Shown here: positions 25,520 through 33,908 of the stretch, piece by piece
Layout of the letters: each line of letters starts with the position of its first letter
Numbering within the stretch: the stretch's first letter is position 1
Assembly: GCA_964538625.1 (NCBI GenBank)
Contig: CAZIGH010000009.1
Coordinates: 55,845-119,844, forward strand
DNA length: 64,000 nt
Source of the DNA: JAEUHM01 sp964538625
Lineage (GTDB): Bacteria > Verrucomicrobiota > Verrucomicrobiia > Verrucomicrobiales > Verrucomicrobiaceae
Direction: 5' to 3'
Notes under the pieces: generated by a model
What the model saw: the letters and a program-made list of their open reading frames with translations, nothing else
Database searches by the model: none
What the model was told of the DNA's origin: nothing
Translations under genes and position numbers: made by a program

Positions 25520-26401
25520 ATGAGCCTGAAGGAATACCTCTCAGAGCGCTGTCAAATGGTGGACGCAGCGCTGGATCGCTTCATCCCGTCCGTGGAGCAG
25601 CGTCCGGCGACCATTCACAAGGCCATGCGACACAGCGTCTTTGCCGGGGGCAAGCGCCTGCGTCCCATCCTCAGCTTGGCCGCTGCGGAGGCTTGCGGCG
25701 GCAGCCTGGAGGACGCCATGCCAGCCGCCTGCGCAGTAGAGAGCCTTCATACCTATTCACTCATTCACGATGACCTTCCCAGCATGGACAACGACGACTT
25801 CCGTCGCGGTGTGCCCACCTGCCACAAGGTCTTTGGCGATGGCATTGCCATCCTGGCCGGGGATGCCCTCCAGGCTCTCGCTTTCGAGCTGGTAGCACAA
25901 ACCCCAGCCACCAGCCGATACGATGCCGCCTCCCTGGTGAGGGAACTCGCCCTCACCGCTGGCAGCCTGCACCTAGTGGGCGGTCAGGTGGCTGATCTCG
26001 AAGGGGAAGGCAAGCGCCTGCCGCTGGAGGACCTGCGCTACATCCACGAAAGCAAGACCGCAGCCCTGCTCACCACCAGCCTCAAGCTCGGTGCCATGAG
26101 TGCCAATGCAGCGCCAGAGTATCTCGCCGCCGTCCAGCGTTTCGGCATGTGCACGGGACTCGCCTTCCAGATCATCGACGATATTCTGGACGTCACCCAA
26201 ACCAGCGAAAAGCTGGGCAAAAGCGCAGGCAAAGACCTTGCTTCAGAAAAGTCCACCTACCCCGCACTCATGGGGCTGGATGCCTCACGGGAGGAGGCCA
26301 AACGCCTCACCCAAGAGGCCATGGATGCCATCGATTGCTTCGGCAGCGGTGGAGATCGCCTACGCGAACTCGCCCATTATCTCCTCTCTCGGGATTACTG
26401 A
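25520..26401 (+). CDS. ispA: Polyprenyl synthetase, probable farnesyl diphosphate synthase
   Basis: A 293-residue short-chain trans-prenyl transferase that condenses isopentenyl diphosphate with allylic diphosphates. The first aspartate-rich motif is HDDLPSMDNDDFRRG and the second is IIDDILDVTQ; GGKRLRPIL and the GQVADLEGEG segment are also typical. The two extra residues between the aspartates of the first motif match bacterial FPP/GGPP synthases. FPP versus GGPP product length cannot be decided by eye. It starts 4 bases after asd and its end overlaps the convergent VTT gene by 7 bases. Confidence 0.9.
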   Translation: MSLKEYLSERCQMVDAALDRFIPSVEQRPATIHKAMRHSVFAGGKRLRPILSLAAAEACGGSLEDAMPAACAVESLHTYSLIHDDLPSMDNDDFRRGVPTCHKVFGDGIAILAGDALQALAFELVAQTPATSRYDAASLVRELALTAGSLHLVGGQVADLEGEGKRLPLEDLRYIHESKTAALLTTSLKLGAMSANAAPEYLAAVQRFGMCTGLAFQIIDDILDVTQTSEKLGKSAGKDLASEKSTYPALMGLDASREEAKRLTQEAMDAIDCFGSGGDRLRELAHYLLSRDY

Positions 26402-27105
26402 CTCTCCTCCTTCTTCGCAGCCTCCAGCCGGCGGCGAACGACGATGATGACAAAGGTCACCACAGCCAGCCCCAGCATCCCGGCTGAGACCTGCCAGAGC
26501 GCCTTACCCGCATCCTCCTTGCCCATTGCGCTACCCATTAGCGAGACCACGCCATTGCTGGGCAGATAACCAAGGAAGGTGCCTATCAAAAACTTCCGGT
26601 GCGGCGTCTTCAGCAGGCCCAGCAGCACGTTCGGCACCAATGCCGGAACCGGCAACTGGCGGACGAAGAAGATATTCAGGATCGACGGGGGCTCCAGCAG
26701 CCTCCGCAGAGACTCATTGGCCTGCACAAAGCTGCGAAACCTGTCTGGCCCTGCGCGCAGAACGGTCACGAAAGTCGTGTACGAACCCAGCAGACCGCTA
26801 AACATAGACACCAGAAACCCCTCCAGAGAGCCGAACAAGGCACCCGCAGCCAGCGCCATGAGCAGACGCGGTACACCGACCGCGATGGCTCCCACGCTCA
26901 GGACGATGAAACCCACGTGCGCCCACCAGCCGAACTGCCGCACATAGACCTTCCAGCCTTGAACGTCATCAATCCACTGCTTGAGCGGGGTGAAGTGCAG
27001 CACCGCTACCGCTCCCAGGACGAACAGCGCCAGAAACAGCAGGCGCTTCGTCTCACGGTTCGCGTCAGTGGTGGGATTCAGGGGGTCTGGCGGAGTATGA
27101 GCCAT
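26395..27105 (-). CDS. TVP38/TMEM64 (VTT/DedA-like) inner membrane protein
   Basis: A 236-residue multipass membrane protein. About five hydrophobic segments are visible, starting with LLFLALFVLGAVAVLHF. The VTT-domain core includes GVPRLLMALAAGALFGSLEG, LGSYTTFVTVLRAGPDRFRS and the re-entrant-like FVRQLPVPALVPNVLLGLLK. The family includes TVP38/TMEM64 and DedA proteins; recent work links DedA-like members to lipid flipping. I chose the ATG at 27105; a GTG at 27126 would add seven residues. The gene overlaps the prenyl synthase end by 7 bases. Confidence 0.88.
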   Translation of the reverse strand: MAHTPPDPLNPTTDANRETKRLLFLALFVLGAVAVLHFTPLKQWIDDVQGWKVYVRQFGWWAHVGFIVLSVGAIAVGVPRLLMALAAGALFGSLEGFLVSMFSGLLGSYTTFVTVLRAGPDRFRSFVQANESLRRLLEPPSILNIFFVRQLPVPALVPNVLLGLLKTPHRKFLIGTFLGYLPSNGVVSLMGSAMGKEDAGKALWQVSAGMLGLAVVTFVIIVVRRRLEAAKKEESQ

Positions 27106-27172
27106 GCAGGGCTGGTGCCTAACCACGGACTAAGCACCAGCGCACCTGAAAAATGACTTCGTGTCCTGAGTC

Positions 27173-28231
27173 TCAGTTCGTCGTTGGCTGGCCTTGGTGC
27201 TCAGCCTTGTAATGCTGACCCAGCAGGTCCGCGCCGAAGTCTCCGTCGAAACTGCGCCAGACGCAGTGGACGTGATTGGCCTCATTCTGCACGTTGTCGT
27301 ATTCCAAGAGAAAAGTCTTCCCCTGCACGCGGTAATAGTGGGGCTTGCCGCGCTCCTTCTCACCGGCCCAGGCAAAGTAGATGGGACCGGAGGCCTTGAT
27401 CTCAGCCAGTGCCTCTTCGGCGATTTCTGGGCGCAGACGGTGCAGATACTCCTTCACTAGACGATCCAGCATGCCACGCTGCTCGGCATTGAGGTCTTCT
27501 TGAGAAATACCATCTGGCTTCAGCGGGTCCACCCAGCGCTCAGCCGCTGTAAGCATCTCCTTGGGAGCCACTTCGGCCACCAGAGCCTTCTTCATTTGCT
27601 CCTCGGAGAGGGACTTCACCAGATCCCGCCCCAGCTCCTCCTCCACGTGCAGGACACGCAGACCAGTGAGCGGACCGCTGCGGACTTCGCCCGGGTTCGA
27701 CCCGAAAAAGGAAGGCGTACCGCGAAGCAAGGTTCCATCCTTGATCGTGAAGTTCATGGCCAGGTGGTGGCCCTCGATACGCCAGCCCCAGGTACCCTTG
27801 GGATCCGGAGTCCCGAAAATGCTGACGAAATACTTCTCCGGATCGCGCCGGACACGGACCGCCTCTCTGGCCGTCTCGTCTGCGGCCTTGGCCCCCTCCG
27901 TTTCATAAAGATACTCTTCCAAACTCATGATAGTGAACGCTTTGAGCGCACCGTCATGACTTAGGCCGGCATTGAGAAGCGCATTGGCCAGAAGGCGCTG
28001 CTGGGGCTTCATGTCCTTCATGGGCAGGCCCTTGCGCGTACGCGGGATGAAGTGCCAGTTCAGCCGCTCATCCGCTTCAAAAGGGAAAAGGGCAGCCTGC
28101 TTCTGCTCCTCGCTCAGCAGAGCGATGAATGAGGCGGCGATATTGGCCATCTGCGGTCCTGCGTCGTGAGCGCGGACGGCACTGGTGCCTAGGGCGAGGA
28201 TGGCGAGGAAGGTGAGCGATGCGGACTTCAT
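27173..28231 (-). CDS. DUF3500 family secreted protein
   Basis: A 352-residue exported protein with signal peptide MKSASLTFLAILALGTSAVRA. It matches DUF3500 by its helical N-terminal part (FIALLSEEQKQAALFPFEAD), the GTWGWRIEGHHLAMNFTI segment and the C-terminal HYYRVQGKTFLLEYDNVQ then ANHVHCVWRSFDGDFG. The function of the family is unknown; the conserved histidines (GHHL, HVHCVW) suggest a metal site, which is my inference. It lies 67 bases upstream of the VTT gene on the same strand. Confidence 0.88.
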   Translation of the reverse strand: MKSASLTFLAILALGTSAVRAHDAGPQMANIAASFIALLSEEQKQAALFPFEADERLNWHFIPRTRKGLPMKDMKPQQRLLANALLNAGLSHDGALKAFTIMSLEEYLYETEGAKAADETAREAVRVRRDPEKYFVSIFGTPDPKGTWGWRIEGHHLAMNFTIKDGTLLRGTPSFFGSNPGEVRSGPLTGLRVLHVEEELGRDLVKSLSEEQMKKALVAEVAPKEMLTAAERWVDPLKPDGISQEDLNAEQRGMLDRLVKEYLHRLRPEIAEEALAEIKASGPIYFAWAGEKERGKPHYYRVQGKTFLLEYDNVQNEANHVHCVWRSFDGDFGADLLGQHYKAEHQGQPTTN

Positions 28232-28335
28232 GAGGAATGTGGTATCTGGCAGCGAGAGCGAGAGAGTTCAATGTTGGCTACAACCTAACGCAATGAAACA
28301 ACGGTTTTTCGGCGAGAAGATTGACACTTTGAGTT

Positions 28336-28356
28336 CTGGCGATGTAGTCTCGCCAG
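28336..28356 (+). promoter_or_regulatory. Inverted repeat CTGGCGA/TCGCCAG in the operon leader
   Basis: Arms CTGGCGA (28336-28342) and TCGCCAG (28350-28356) pair perfectly around a 7-base loop. It overlaps the weak -10 candidate, so it may be a protein-binding operator if that promoter is real, or an RNA hairpin if transcription starts further upstream. Confidence 0.45.
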
Positions 28357-28358
28357 CC

Positions 28359-28380
28359 CGCTGAGAAAATCAGCGTTTTT
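28359..28380 (+). terminator. Terminator-like hairpin with T5 in the leader of the secretion/pilus operon
   Basis: CGCTGA (28359-28364) pairs with TCAGCG (28370-28375) around the loop GAAAA, followed by TTTTT at 28376-28380. The form is that of a short intrinsic terminator on the plus strand. No plus-strand gene ends upstream, and the ATG of the first ATPase follows at 28419, so it is a candidate attenuator rather than an ordinary gene-end terminator. Confidence 0.5.
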
Positions 28381-28418
28381 CCGTTCACTCAAATCCCTTC
28401 TCGCCCCACCCCACCCGC

Positions 28419-30080
28419 ATGTATTCAAACGAAGAGTATTTGCTCCAGCTCCTCCAGGAGGCTGACCTGATCAATCCGAAGCAAATCATGACGGCAAAGG
28501 GGGTCAAGAAACCCGCCGAGACGATTGTGGAAGCGCTTATCAAGACCGGCGTGGTGAGCGATGAGCAAGTGGCGCAAACCCTGGCCGTGAACTACGGCAT
28601 GGAATACGTGGACCTTCACGGCTACGTGCCGAATCCGGAAATGAAAAACTTCGTCCCGGAAGAAGTGGCACGCCGCTACAAGATCGCCCCCCTAGGCGTA
28701 GATGGTGGGCGCATCCAAATCGCCGTGCCAGATCCGTCCAATCTCGAAGTGCTGGATGCACTGCCGCACGTGCTCAGTCCGGACATCGACTTCTACTGCT
28801 CCACCCCGAGCCTCATCCGCGCCGTCCTGTCCGCACTTTACGGAAATGAAGCGGACCTGGCAGAGACACTGGTAAAAGGTTCCGGCGGAGGCGGCGAAGG
28901 AGCGAATGACGCGCCCATCATCAAGCTGGTGACGAACTGCCTCATGGAAGGATTCAAGAGCCGCGCGTCCGACATCCACATCGAGCCGCTGGAGAAAGAC
29001 ATCCGCGTTCGCTACCGCATCGACGGCGTTCTGCACGACGTCGAGCACCATCCGAAGCGTCTGCTCTCCGCCATCATCAGCCGCATCAAAATCATGACCG
29101 GCTCCATGAGCATCGATGAGAAGCGCATCCCCCAGGACGGTCGTATCCAGATCGCCTTCGGTGACAAAGAGCTCGACCTTCGTGTCTCCATCATCCCCAC
29201 TCAGCATGGCGAAAGCGTCGTCATGCGTATTCTGGACAAGAGTAGCCTCCGCCTCGGACTGTCGGACCTAGGCTTCCTCAGCGATGACCAGGAAGGCTTT
29301 GAAAAACTGCTCTCCCTGCCAGACGGCATCATCCTCGTCACCGGCCCCACAGGGTCCGGAAAAACCACCACGCTCTACGCCTGTCTCAACTTCATCAACC
29401 GTCCGGACAAAAAAATCATCACCGTGGAAGACCCGGTGGAATACGAGTTGCCTGGCATCAACCAAGTCATGGTGAAAGAAGACGTAGGCATGACCTTCGC
29501 CGCCGCGCTGAAAGCCATGCTGCGTCAGGCACCCAACATCGTAATGCTGGGTGAGATCCGTGATGCGGAAACGGCCAGCATTGCCATCCAAGCCGCGCTG
29601 ACCGGGCACCTTGTGTTCTCCACCCTGCACACGAACGACGCACCCAGTGCCGTCGCCCGTCTCACAGACATCGGCATCAAGCCCTTCCTCACCGCCTCCG
29701 CCGTCCGGGCCATCCTCGCTCAGCGTCTAGTGCGCAAACTCTGCAACGAGTGCAAAACGCCAAGCGCCTTGAGTGAAAAAGAAATGCGTGCCCTCCGCCT
29801 GGATGCCGCACAGGTGATGGAGGCCACCATCATGGGACCAGCAGGCTGCAACAAGTGCCGCAAGGCAGGCTTCCGCGGGCGCTTGGCCGTGCTGGAAATC
29901 TTCAAGTTCGACGACGAAGTGCGCTCCATGGTCAATGAAGAACTCACCACTCCACAGCTCCGCAAACGCGCGCGTGAACTCGGCATGAGAACCCTGCGAG
30001 AGGACGGCATCCGCAAGGTGCTCGCCGGCATGACCACTGCAGAGGAAGTCATCGAGGCCACCATGGCAGACAACGACTGA
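28419..30080 (+). CDS. GspE/PilB-type secretion/pilus assembly ATPase (first copy)
   Basis: A 553-residue cytoplasmic hexameric ATPase that powers pseudopilus or pilus assembly. An N-terminal MshEN/T2SSE_N-like domain (about 1-150) precedes the core. Asp-box ASDIHIEPLEKDIRVRYRID, Walker A TGPTGSGKTTT (about 308-317), Walker B-type VMLGEIRDAET and His-box HLVFSTLHTND are present. A zinc-binding pair of CxxC motifs (CNEC near 441 and CNKC further on) is intact. The RQAPNIVMLGEIRD sequence differs slightly from the usual RQDPDIIMVGEIRD. It starts the co-directional run with a second homologous ATPase 51 bases downstream. Confidence 0.93.
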   Translation: MYSNEEYLLQLLQEADLINPKQIMTAKGVKKPAETIVEALIKTGVVSDEQVAQTLAVNYGMEYVDLHGYVPNPEMKNFVPEEVARRYKIAPLGVDGGRIQIAVPDPSNLEVLDALPHVLSPDIDFYCSTPSLIRAVLSALYGNEADLAETLVKGSGGGGEGANDAPIIKLVTNCLMEGFKSRASDIHIEPLEKDIRVRYRIDGVLHDVEHHPKRLLSAIISRIKIMTGSMSIDEKRIPQDGRIQIAFGDKELDLRVSIIPTQHGESVVMRILDKSSLRLGLSDLGFLSDDQEGFEKLLSLPDGIILVTGPTGSGKTTTLYACLNFINRPDKKIITVEDPVEYELPGINQVMVKEDVGMTFAAALKAMLRQAPNIVMLGEIRDAETASIAIQAALTGHLVFSTLHTNDAPSAVARLTDIGIKPFLTASAVRAILAQRLVRKLCNECKTPSALSEKEMRALRLDAAQVMEATIMGPAGCNKCRKAGFRGRLAVLEIFKFDDEVRSMVNEELTTPQLRKRARELGMRTLREDGIRKVLAGMTTAEEVIEATMADND

Positions 30081-30131
30081 TATCAGAGCCGCCCATCCCT
30101 TCACACTGCAACTCAAGATTTACTCCTACTC

Positions 30132-31796
30132 ATGACAGCTCAAAACGTAGTGGACATGCTCACCTCACGGGGCGTCATCAATGACGGCCAGGCGTACGAC
30201 ATCTCCAACGAGGCCGTGCACGGTGGCAAAGAAATCCTCCAGGTGCTCTTGGACTTTGGCGTCTTCACCCACGAGGACGAGTTCTGGTCCATGGTGGCTG
30301 AAGAACTCGGCGCCGAACACTTTGACCTCACCGACTTCGAACCGCCCAAGGAACTGGTCGAGATCATGCCCGCTGCCATGGCACGGCTTTATGGGGCCTT
30401 CCCCATCAATCTGGATTCCACCAGCATCCACGTCGCCTTCACCGATCCGCTGAACCCACAGCTGGCAGAAGACCTGCGCTTCGCCATCGGCAAGGACGTC
30501 ATCCCCGTAGTGGCCAAGAAGGAACAGGTGGAGAAGCTCATCGAGAAGCACTACGGCAGCAGCAGCGCCAGCTTTGACGAGATCTTCAAGCAGCTCGGCC
30601 TCTCCGCAGCCAAGGACACAGGCGTGGAGGCAGACCCCAACTCCGCACCCATCGTGCGCTTTGTGGATCTGGTCATGACCCAGGCCATCAAAGAAAAAGC
30701 CTCGGACATCCACTTCGAACCCTTTGAGCACGAGTTCAAGATCCGCTACCGCGTGGACGGCGCGCTTTATGAAATGGCTCCGCCACCAGTGCACTTGGCC
30801 AACTCCATCATCTCCCGCGTCAAAGTGATGGCGAACCTCAACATCGCCGAGCGCCGCATCCCGCAGGACGGACGCATCATGACCACCGTGGACGGCAAAC
30901 AAGTGGACATGCGCGTCTCCTCCCTACCCACACAGCACGGAGAGAGCGTAGTGCTGCGCGTGCTGGACCGCTCCTCCATCCAGCTCACACTCACGGATCT
31001 CGGCATGTCCGAGTATCTCTACAACTACATCGACGAAACCATCCACAAGCCCAACGGCATCTTCATCGTCACAGGCCCCACCGGAGCAGGCAAGACCACC
31101 ACCCTCTATGCTGCACTGCGCCGCATCAACACCGTAGATGCCAAGCTGCTCACCGCCGAGGATCCCGTAGAGTATGAGCTCGACGGCATCATGCAGGTCC
31201 CCGTGAATGAAGCCGTAGGACTCACCTTTGCCAAAGCGCTGCGCGCCTTCCTGCGTCAGGATCCGGACCGCATCATGGTGGGAGAGCTCCGTGACCTCGA
31301 GACCGCCTCCATCGCCATTCAGGCCTCCCTCACAGGGCACTTGGTCCTCAGCACACTGCACACCAACGACGCCGCCGGTGCCGTGACCCGTCTCGTGGAC
31401 CTAGGCGTGGAACCCTTCCTCATCTCCGCCACCCTGGAGGGCGTCCTGGCTCAGCGTCTGCTCCGCACCATCTGCAAAGACTGCAAAGTCCCGTATGACC
31501 CCAGTCAGTCCATCCTCAATCAGCTCGGCCTCACAAGCCATGACACCGCAGGGAAGCAGTTCTTCACCGGCGGCGGTTGCGGACGCTGCGGCAACACCGG
31601 CTACAAAGGCCGTAAGGGCCTCTTTGAACTCATGGACATGAACGACCCGCTCCGCGATCTCATCACCAAGCGCGCTCCCACTCTCACCCTCAAGCAAAAA
31701 GCCATCGAAATGGGCATGATCACCCTCCGTCAGGACGGCATCCGCAGCATCTTTGACGGCGTCACCACCATCGAAGAAGTGCTGAAATACACCTGA
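30132..31796 (+). CDS. GspE/PilB-type secretion/pilus assembly ATPase (second copy)
   Basis: A 554-residue paralogue of the preceding ATPase with the same layout. Visible motifs are ASDIHFEPFEHEFKIRYRVD, Walker A TGPTGAGKTTT (about 314), RQDPDRIMVGELRDLETASI, the histidine box HLVLSTLHTNDAA, and zinc cysteines CKDC and CGRC. The N-terminal 150 residues are T2SSE_N-like (EDEFWSMVAEELGAEHFDL). Both copies have assembly-ATPase features rather than the shorter PilT form. The pair may form a mixed machine or act with different substrates; the sequence cannot tell which. Confidence 0.93.
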   Translation: MTAQNVVDMLTSRGVINDGQAYDISNEAVHGGKEILQVLLDFGVFTHEDEFWSMVAEELGAEHFDLTDFEPPKELVEIMPAAMARLYGAFPINLDSTSIHVAFTDPLNPQLAEDLRFAIGKDVIPVVAKKEQVEKLIEKHYGSSSASFDEIFKQLGLSAAKDTGVEADPNSAPIVRFVDLVMTQAIKEKASDIHFEPFEHEFKIRYRVDGALYEMAPPPVHLANSIISRVKVMANLNIAERRIPQDGRIMTTVDGKQVDMRVSSLPTQHGESVVLRVLDRSSIQLTLTDLGMSEYLYNYIDETIHKPNGIFIVTGPTGAGKTTTLYAALRRINTVDAKLLTAEDPVEYELDGIMQVPVNEAVGLTFAKALRAFLRQDPDRIMVGELRDLETASIAIQASLTGHLVLSTLHTNDAAGAVTRLVDLGVEPFLISATLEGVLAQRLLRTICKDCKVPYDPSQSILNQLGLTSHDTAGKQFFTGGGCGRCGNTGYKGRKGLFELMDMNDPLRDLITKRAPTLTLKQKAIEMGMITLRQDGIRSIFDGVTTIEEVLKYT

Positions 31797-31932
31797 CTTT
31801 TCCATTGCCGCCTCAGGAGCTGCTGGCTAGACCATCATCAAGGCCGCCGCTTTTTGAATCGACAAGCCACCCGCTCACCCGTTAATCTCAGATTCACCGA
31901 ATCCAACTCCAACGCCGGACTCATCGTCACCT
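31797..31932. other. Spacer between ATPase and GspF/PilC genes
   Basis: 136 bases with no gene and no clear terminator or promoter. The same-strand arrangement suggests read-through. Confidence 0.4.
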
Positions 31933-33213
31933 ATGCCCAAGTTTCACTATCTCGCCCTGGACCAAAACGGCCAGGAAACCGCCGGGGACATCGACGCCTC
32001 TTCCGAAACCGACGCCATCAACCTCCTGCGCCAGCAGCAGCTCTATCCCACCAAAGTGGTGCAGGAAGGACGCGGAGACGCCAGTGAAATCAAGAGTAAG
32101 GCTGCCAAGAGCGTGAAATCCAAAGGGGGCGCTGCGGGCAAAGCCGCAGCGAACCTCACCATCAAGAGCAAGACGCTCATGATCTTCACCCGGCAGCTCG
32201 CCACGCTGATCGACTCCGGCCTGCCGCTGCTTCGCGGACTCACCGTATTGGGACGGCAGGAGCCGATTCCCAACATGAAGCGCACCATCACCCAGCTCGC
32301 GGACTCCGTGCAGACAGGAAGCACCTTCTCAGAGAGCCTCACCGCCTTCCCCAAGATCTTCAACAAGCTCTACGTGAACATGGTGAAGGCCGGCGAACTC
32401 GGCGGCGTGCTCGAAGTCGTCCTCAACCGCCTGGCTGAGTACCAGGAAAAAGCTCAAAAACTCAAGAACAAGATCGTAGCCGCCATGGTGTATCCGATGA
32501 TCGTCATGATCATCGCCGTGCTCATCATGACCTTCCTCATGATCTTCATCGTCCCGCGGTTTGAAAAGATTTTCGACGATATGATTCCCGGCGGACGCTC
32601 CAAGCTACCCGCCCTCACCCAGTGGGTCATCGGCATTAGCCGTGGCATGGTGGATTACATCTGGTACATCCTCGTAGCCGTAGCCCTAGTGGTCATCGTC
32701 TGGAAAATCTTCGCATCCACTGCGGGTGGCAGAATCTGGATCGACAAAATGAAACTCAAGCTGCCGCTCTTTGGTGACGTGCAGAGAAAGAGCGCCATCT
32801 CCCGCTTCTCCCGCACCCTTGGCACACTCGCCACCTCCGGCGTGCCCATCCTGCAAGCCCTCAACATCACCCGCGAAACCGCCGGCAACCTCATCGTCTC
32901 AGACGCCATTCAAAAAGTTCATGACGCCGTCAAGGAAGGTGACTCCATGGTGGCACCGCTCGAAGCCAGCGGCGTCTTCCCCCCCATGGTCATCTCCATG
33001 GTGGACGTAGGTGAGGAAACCGGTCAGCTCCCGGAAATGCTGCTCAAAATCGCCGACGTGTATGAAGATGAGGTGGACAACTCCGTCTCTGCGCTCACCT
33101 CCATGCTCGAACCGCTCATGATCGTGGTGCTCGCCGTCGTGGTGGGTGTCATCGTCATGGCCCTCTTCATGCCGCTCATCAGCGTCATCAACAACCTCCA
33201 GGGAGCGACGTAA
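31933..33213 (+). CDS. GspF/PilC inner-membrane platform protein
   Basis: A 426-residue polytopic protein with two T2SF domains. The N-terminal part (KFHYLALDQNGQETAGDIDA) and a Lys/Ala-rich linker precede T2SF-1 (TRQLATLIDSGLPLLRGL) and T2SF-2 (RFSRTLGTLATSGVPILQAL). Membrane helices are MVYPMIVMIIAVLIMTFLMI, WYILVAVALVVIVWKIF and the C-terminal MIVVLAVVVGVIVMALFMPL. It anchors the assembly ATPase in type II secretion and type IV pilus machines. No secretin, GspD or alignment-complex gene is visible in the window. Confidence 0.94.
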   Translation: MPKFHYLALDQNGQETAGDIDASSETDAINLLRQQQLYPTKVVQEGRGDASEIKSKAAKSVKSKGGAAGKAAANLTIKSKTLMIFTRQLATLIDSGLPLLRGLTVLGRQEPIPNMKRTITQLADSVQTGSTFSESLTAFPKIFNKLYVNMVKAGELGGVLEVVLNRLAEYQEKAQKLKNKIVAAMVYPMIVMIIAVLIMTFLMIFIVPRFEKIFDDMIPGGRSKLPALTQWVIGISRGMVDYIWYILVAVALVVIVWKIFASTAGGRIWIDKMKLKLPLFGDVQRKSAISRFSRTLGTLATSGVPILQALNITRETAGNLIVSDAIQKVHDAVKEGDSMVAPLEASGVFPPMVISMVDVGEETGQLPEMLLKIADVYEDEVDNSVSALTSMLEPLMIVVLAVVVGVIVMALFMPLISVINNLQGAT

Positions 33214-33257
33214 GTCCCGGACCCGCCCCACCCAACCAAGAACCAACCGAGTCCGAC

Positions 33258-33908
33258 ATGAAATCACACACCTTTGTTTCAACCGGCTACCCGCCGCGTG
33301 GCTTCACCCTCATGGAACTCATGGCCGTGGTAGCCATCATGGCCACCCTGGCCGCCCTCACCATGGTGGGCTTCCGTCATGCCCAGACCACGGCGGCCCG
33401 CAACCGGACCGCCGCCTTCCACCGTGCCATCATCTCCGGCCTGGAAGCCTACAACAACGACTTTGGAGAGTTCCCCACTCCGAAGAACCCCATGGACACC
33501 GCCAACTTCGCCGGACGCACCATCGTCAGCGGTGGAGCAGCCATGCTCTACCAGGCACTCAGTGGAGACGGGAATGACCAGATCGTTCTCGGTTCATCCG
33601 GCTCCACGCCATCGGATGGCAGCGTGTCAGCTCAGGAAGTGCAGTATGTGAAAATGGCAGACATGCCTCGGGAAATGATCATGGAAACCGGAAACAGTTG
33701 GGTGCTCATCGACGGCTTCAACCGCCCGTTTCAATACACCAAAGGGCCAGACAGACCGCGTCCGGGTCAGCCCCAGTCTGCACCCGAGACCATGAACCCC
33801 ACCTACGACCTCTGGTCGTTCGCCGAGTCTGACAACTTTCCCCAAACCGTCAGTCTCTCCGAGAAGCGAGACACCAAGCTGTCCGCCAAGTGGATCAAGA
33901 ACTGGTAA
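33258..33908 (+). CDS. Type II secretion/pilus pseudopilin (GspG-like)
   Basis: A 216-residue prepilin. The class III leader ends at G in PPRG, with cleavage before FTLMELMAVVAIMATLAAL; the +5 glutamate is present. The soluble part starts like GspG (AFHRAIISGLEAYNNDFGEF then PTPKNP) but is longer than a minimal GspG. It would be cut by a prepilin peptidase encoded elsewhere. It lies 44 bases after the platform gene, and its last 19 bases overlap the start assigned to the royal-jelly-like gene. Confidence 0.9.
   Translation: MKSHTFVSTGYPPRGFTLMELMAVVAIMATLAALTMVGFRHAQTTAARNRTAAFHRAIISGLEAYNNDFGEFPTPKNPMDTANFAGRTIVSGGAAMLYQALSGDGNDQIVLGSSGSTPSDGSVSAQEVQYVKMADMPREMIMETGNSWVLIDGFNRPFQYTKGPDRPRPGQPQSAPETMNPTYDLWSFAESDNFPQTVSLSEKRDTKLSAKWIKNW

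Larger units (their letters stand above)
28232..28418. promoter_or_regulatory. Divergent leader with candidate promoter ahead of the secretion/pilus operon
   Basis: A 187-base spacer between the DUF3500 and first ATPase genes. TTGACA at 28321-28326 is a perfect -35 match; 18 bases on, TAGTCT (28345-28350) is only a poor -10. No Shine-Dalgarno precedes the ATG at 28419. Two inverted repeats lie in the downstream half and are described separately. Confidence 0.4.

Noticed and set aside
28232..28418. Cyclic-di-GMP riboswitch (GEMM-I) ahead of the pilus-type operon
   Set aside because: Such switches often precede pilus genes, but the conserved GCAAA-type core and tetraloop-receptor pattern are not present. 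Only simple hairpins are seen.
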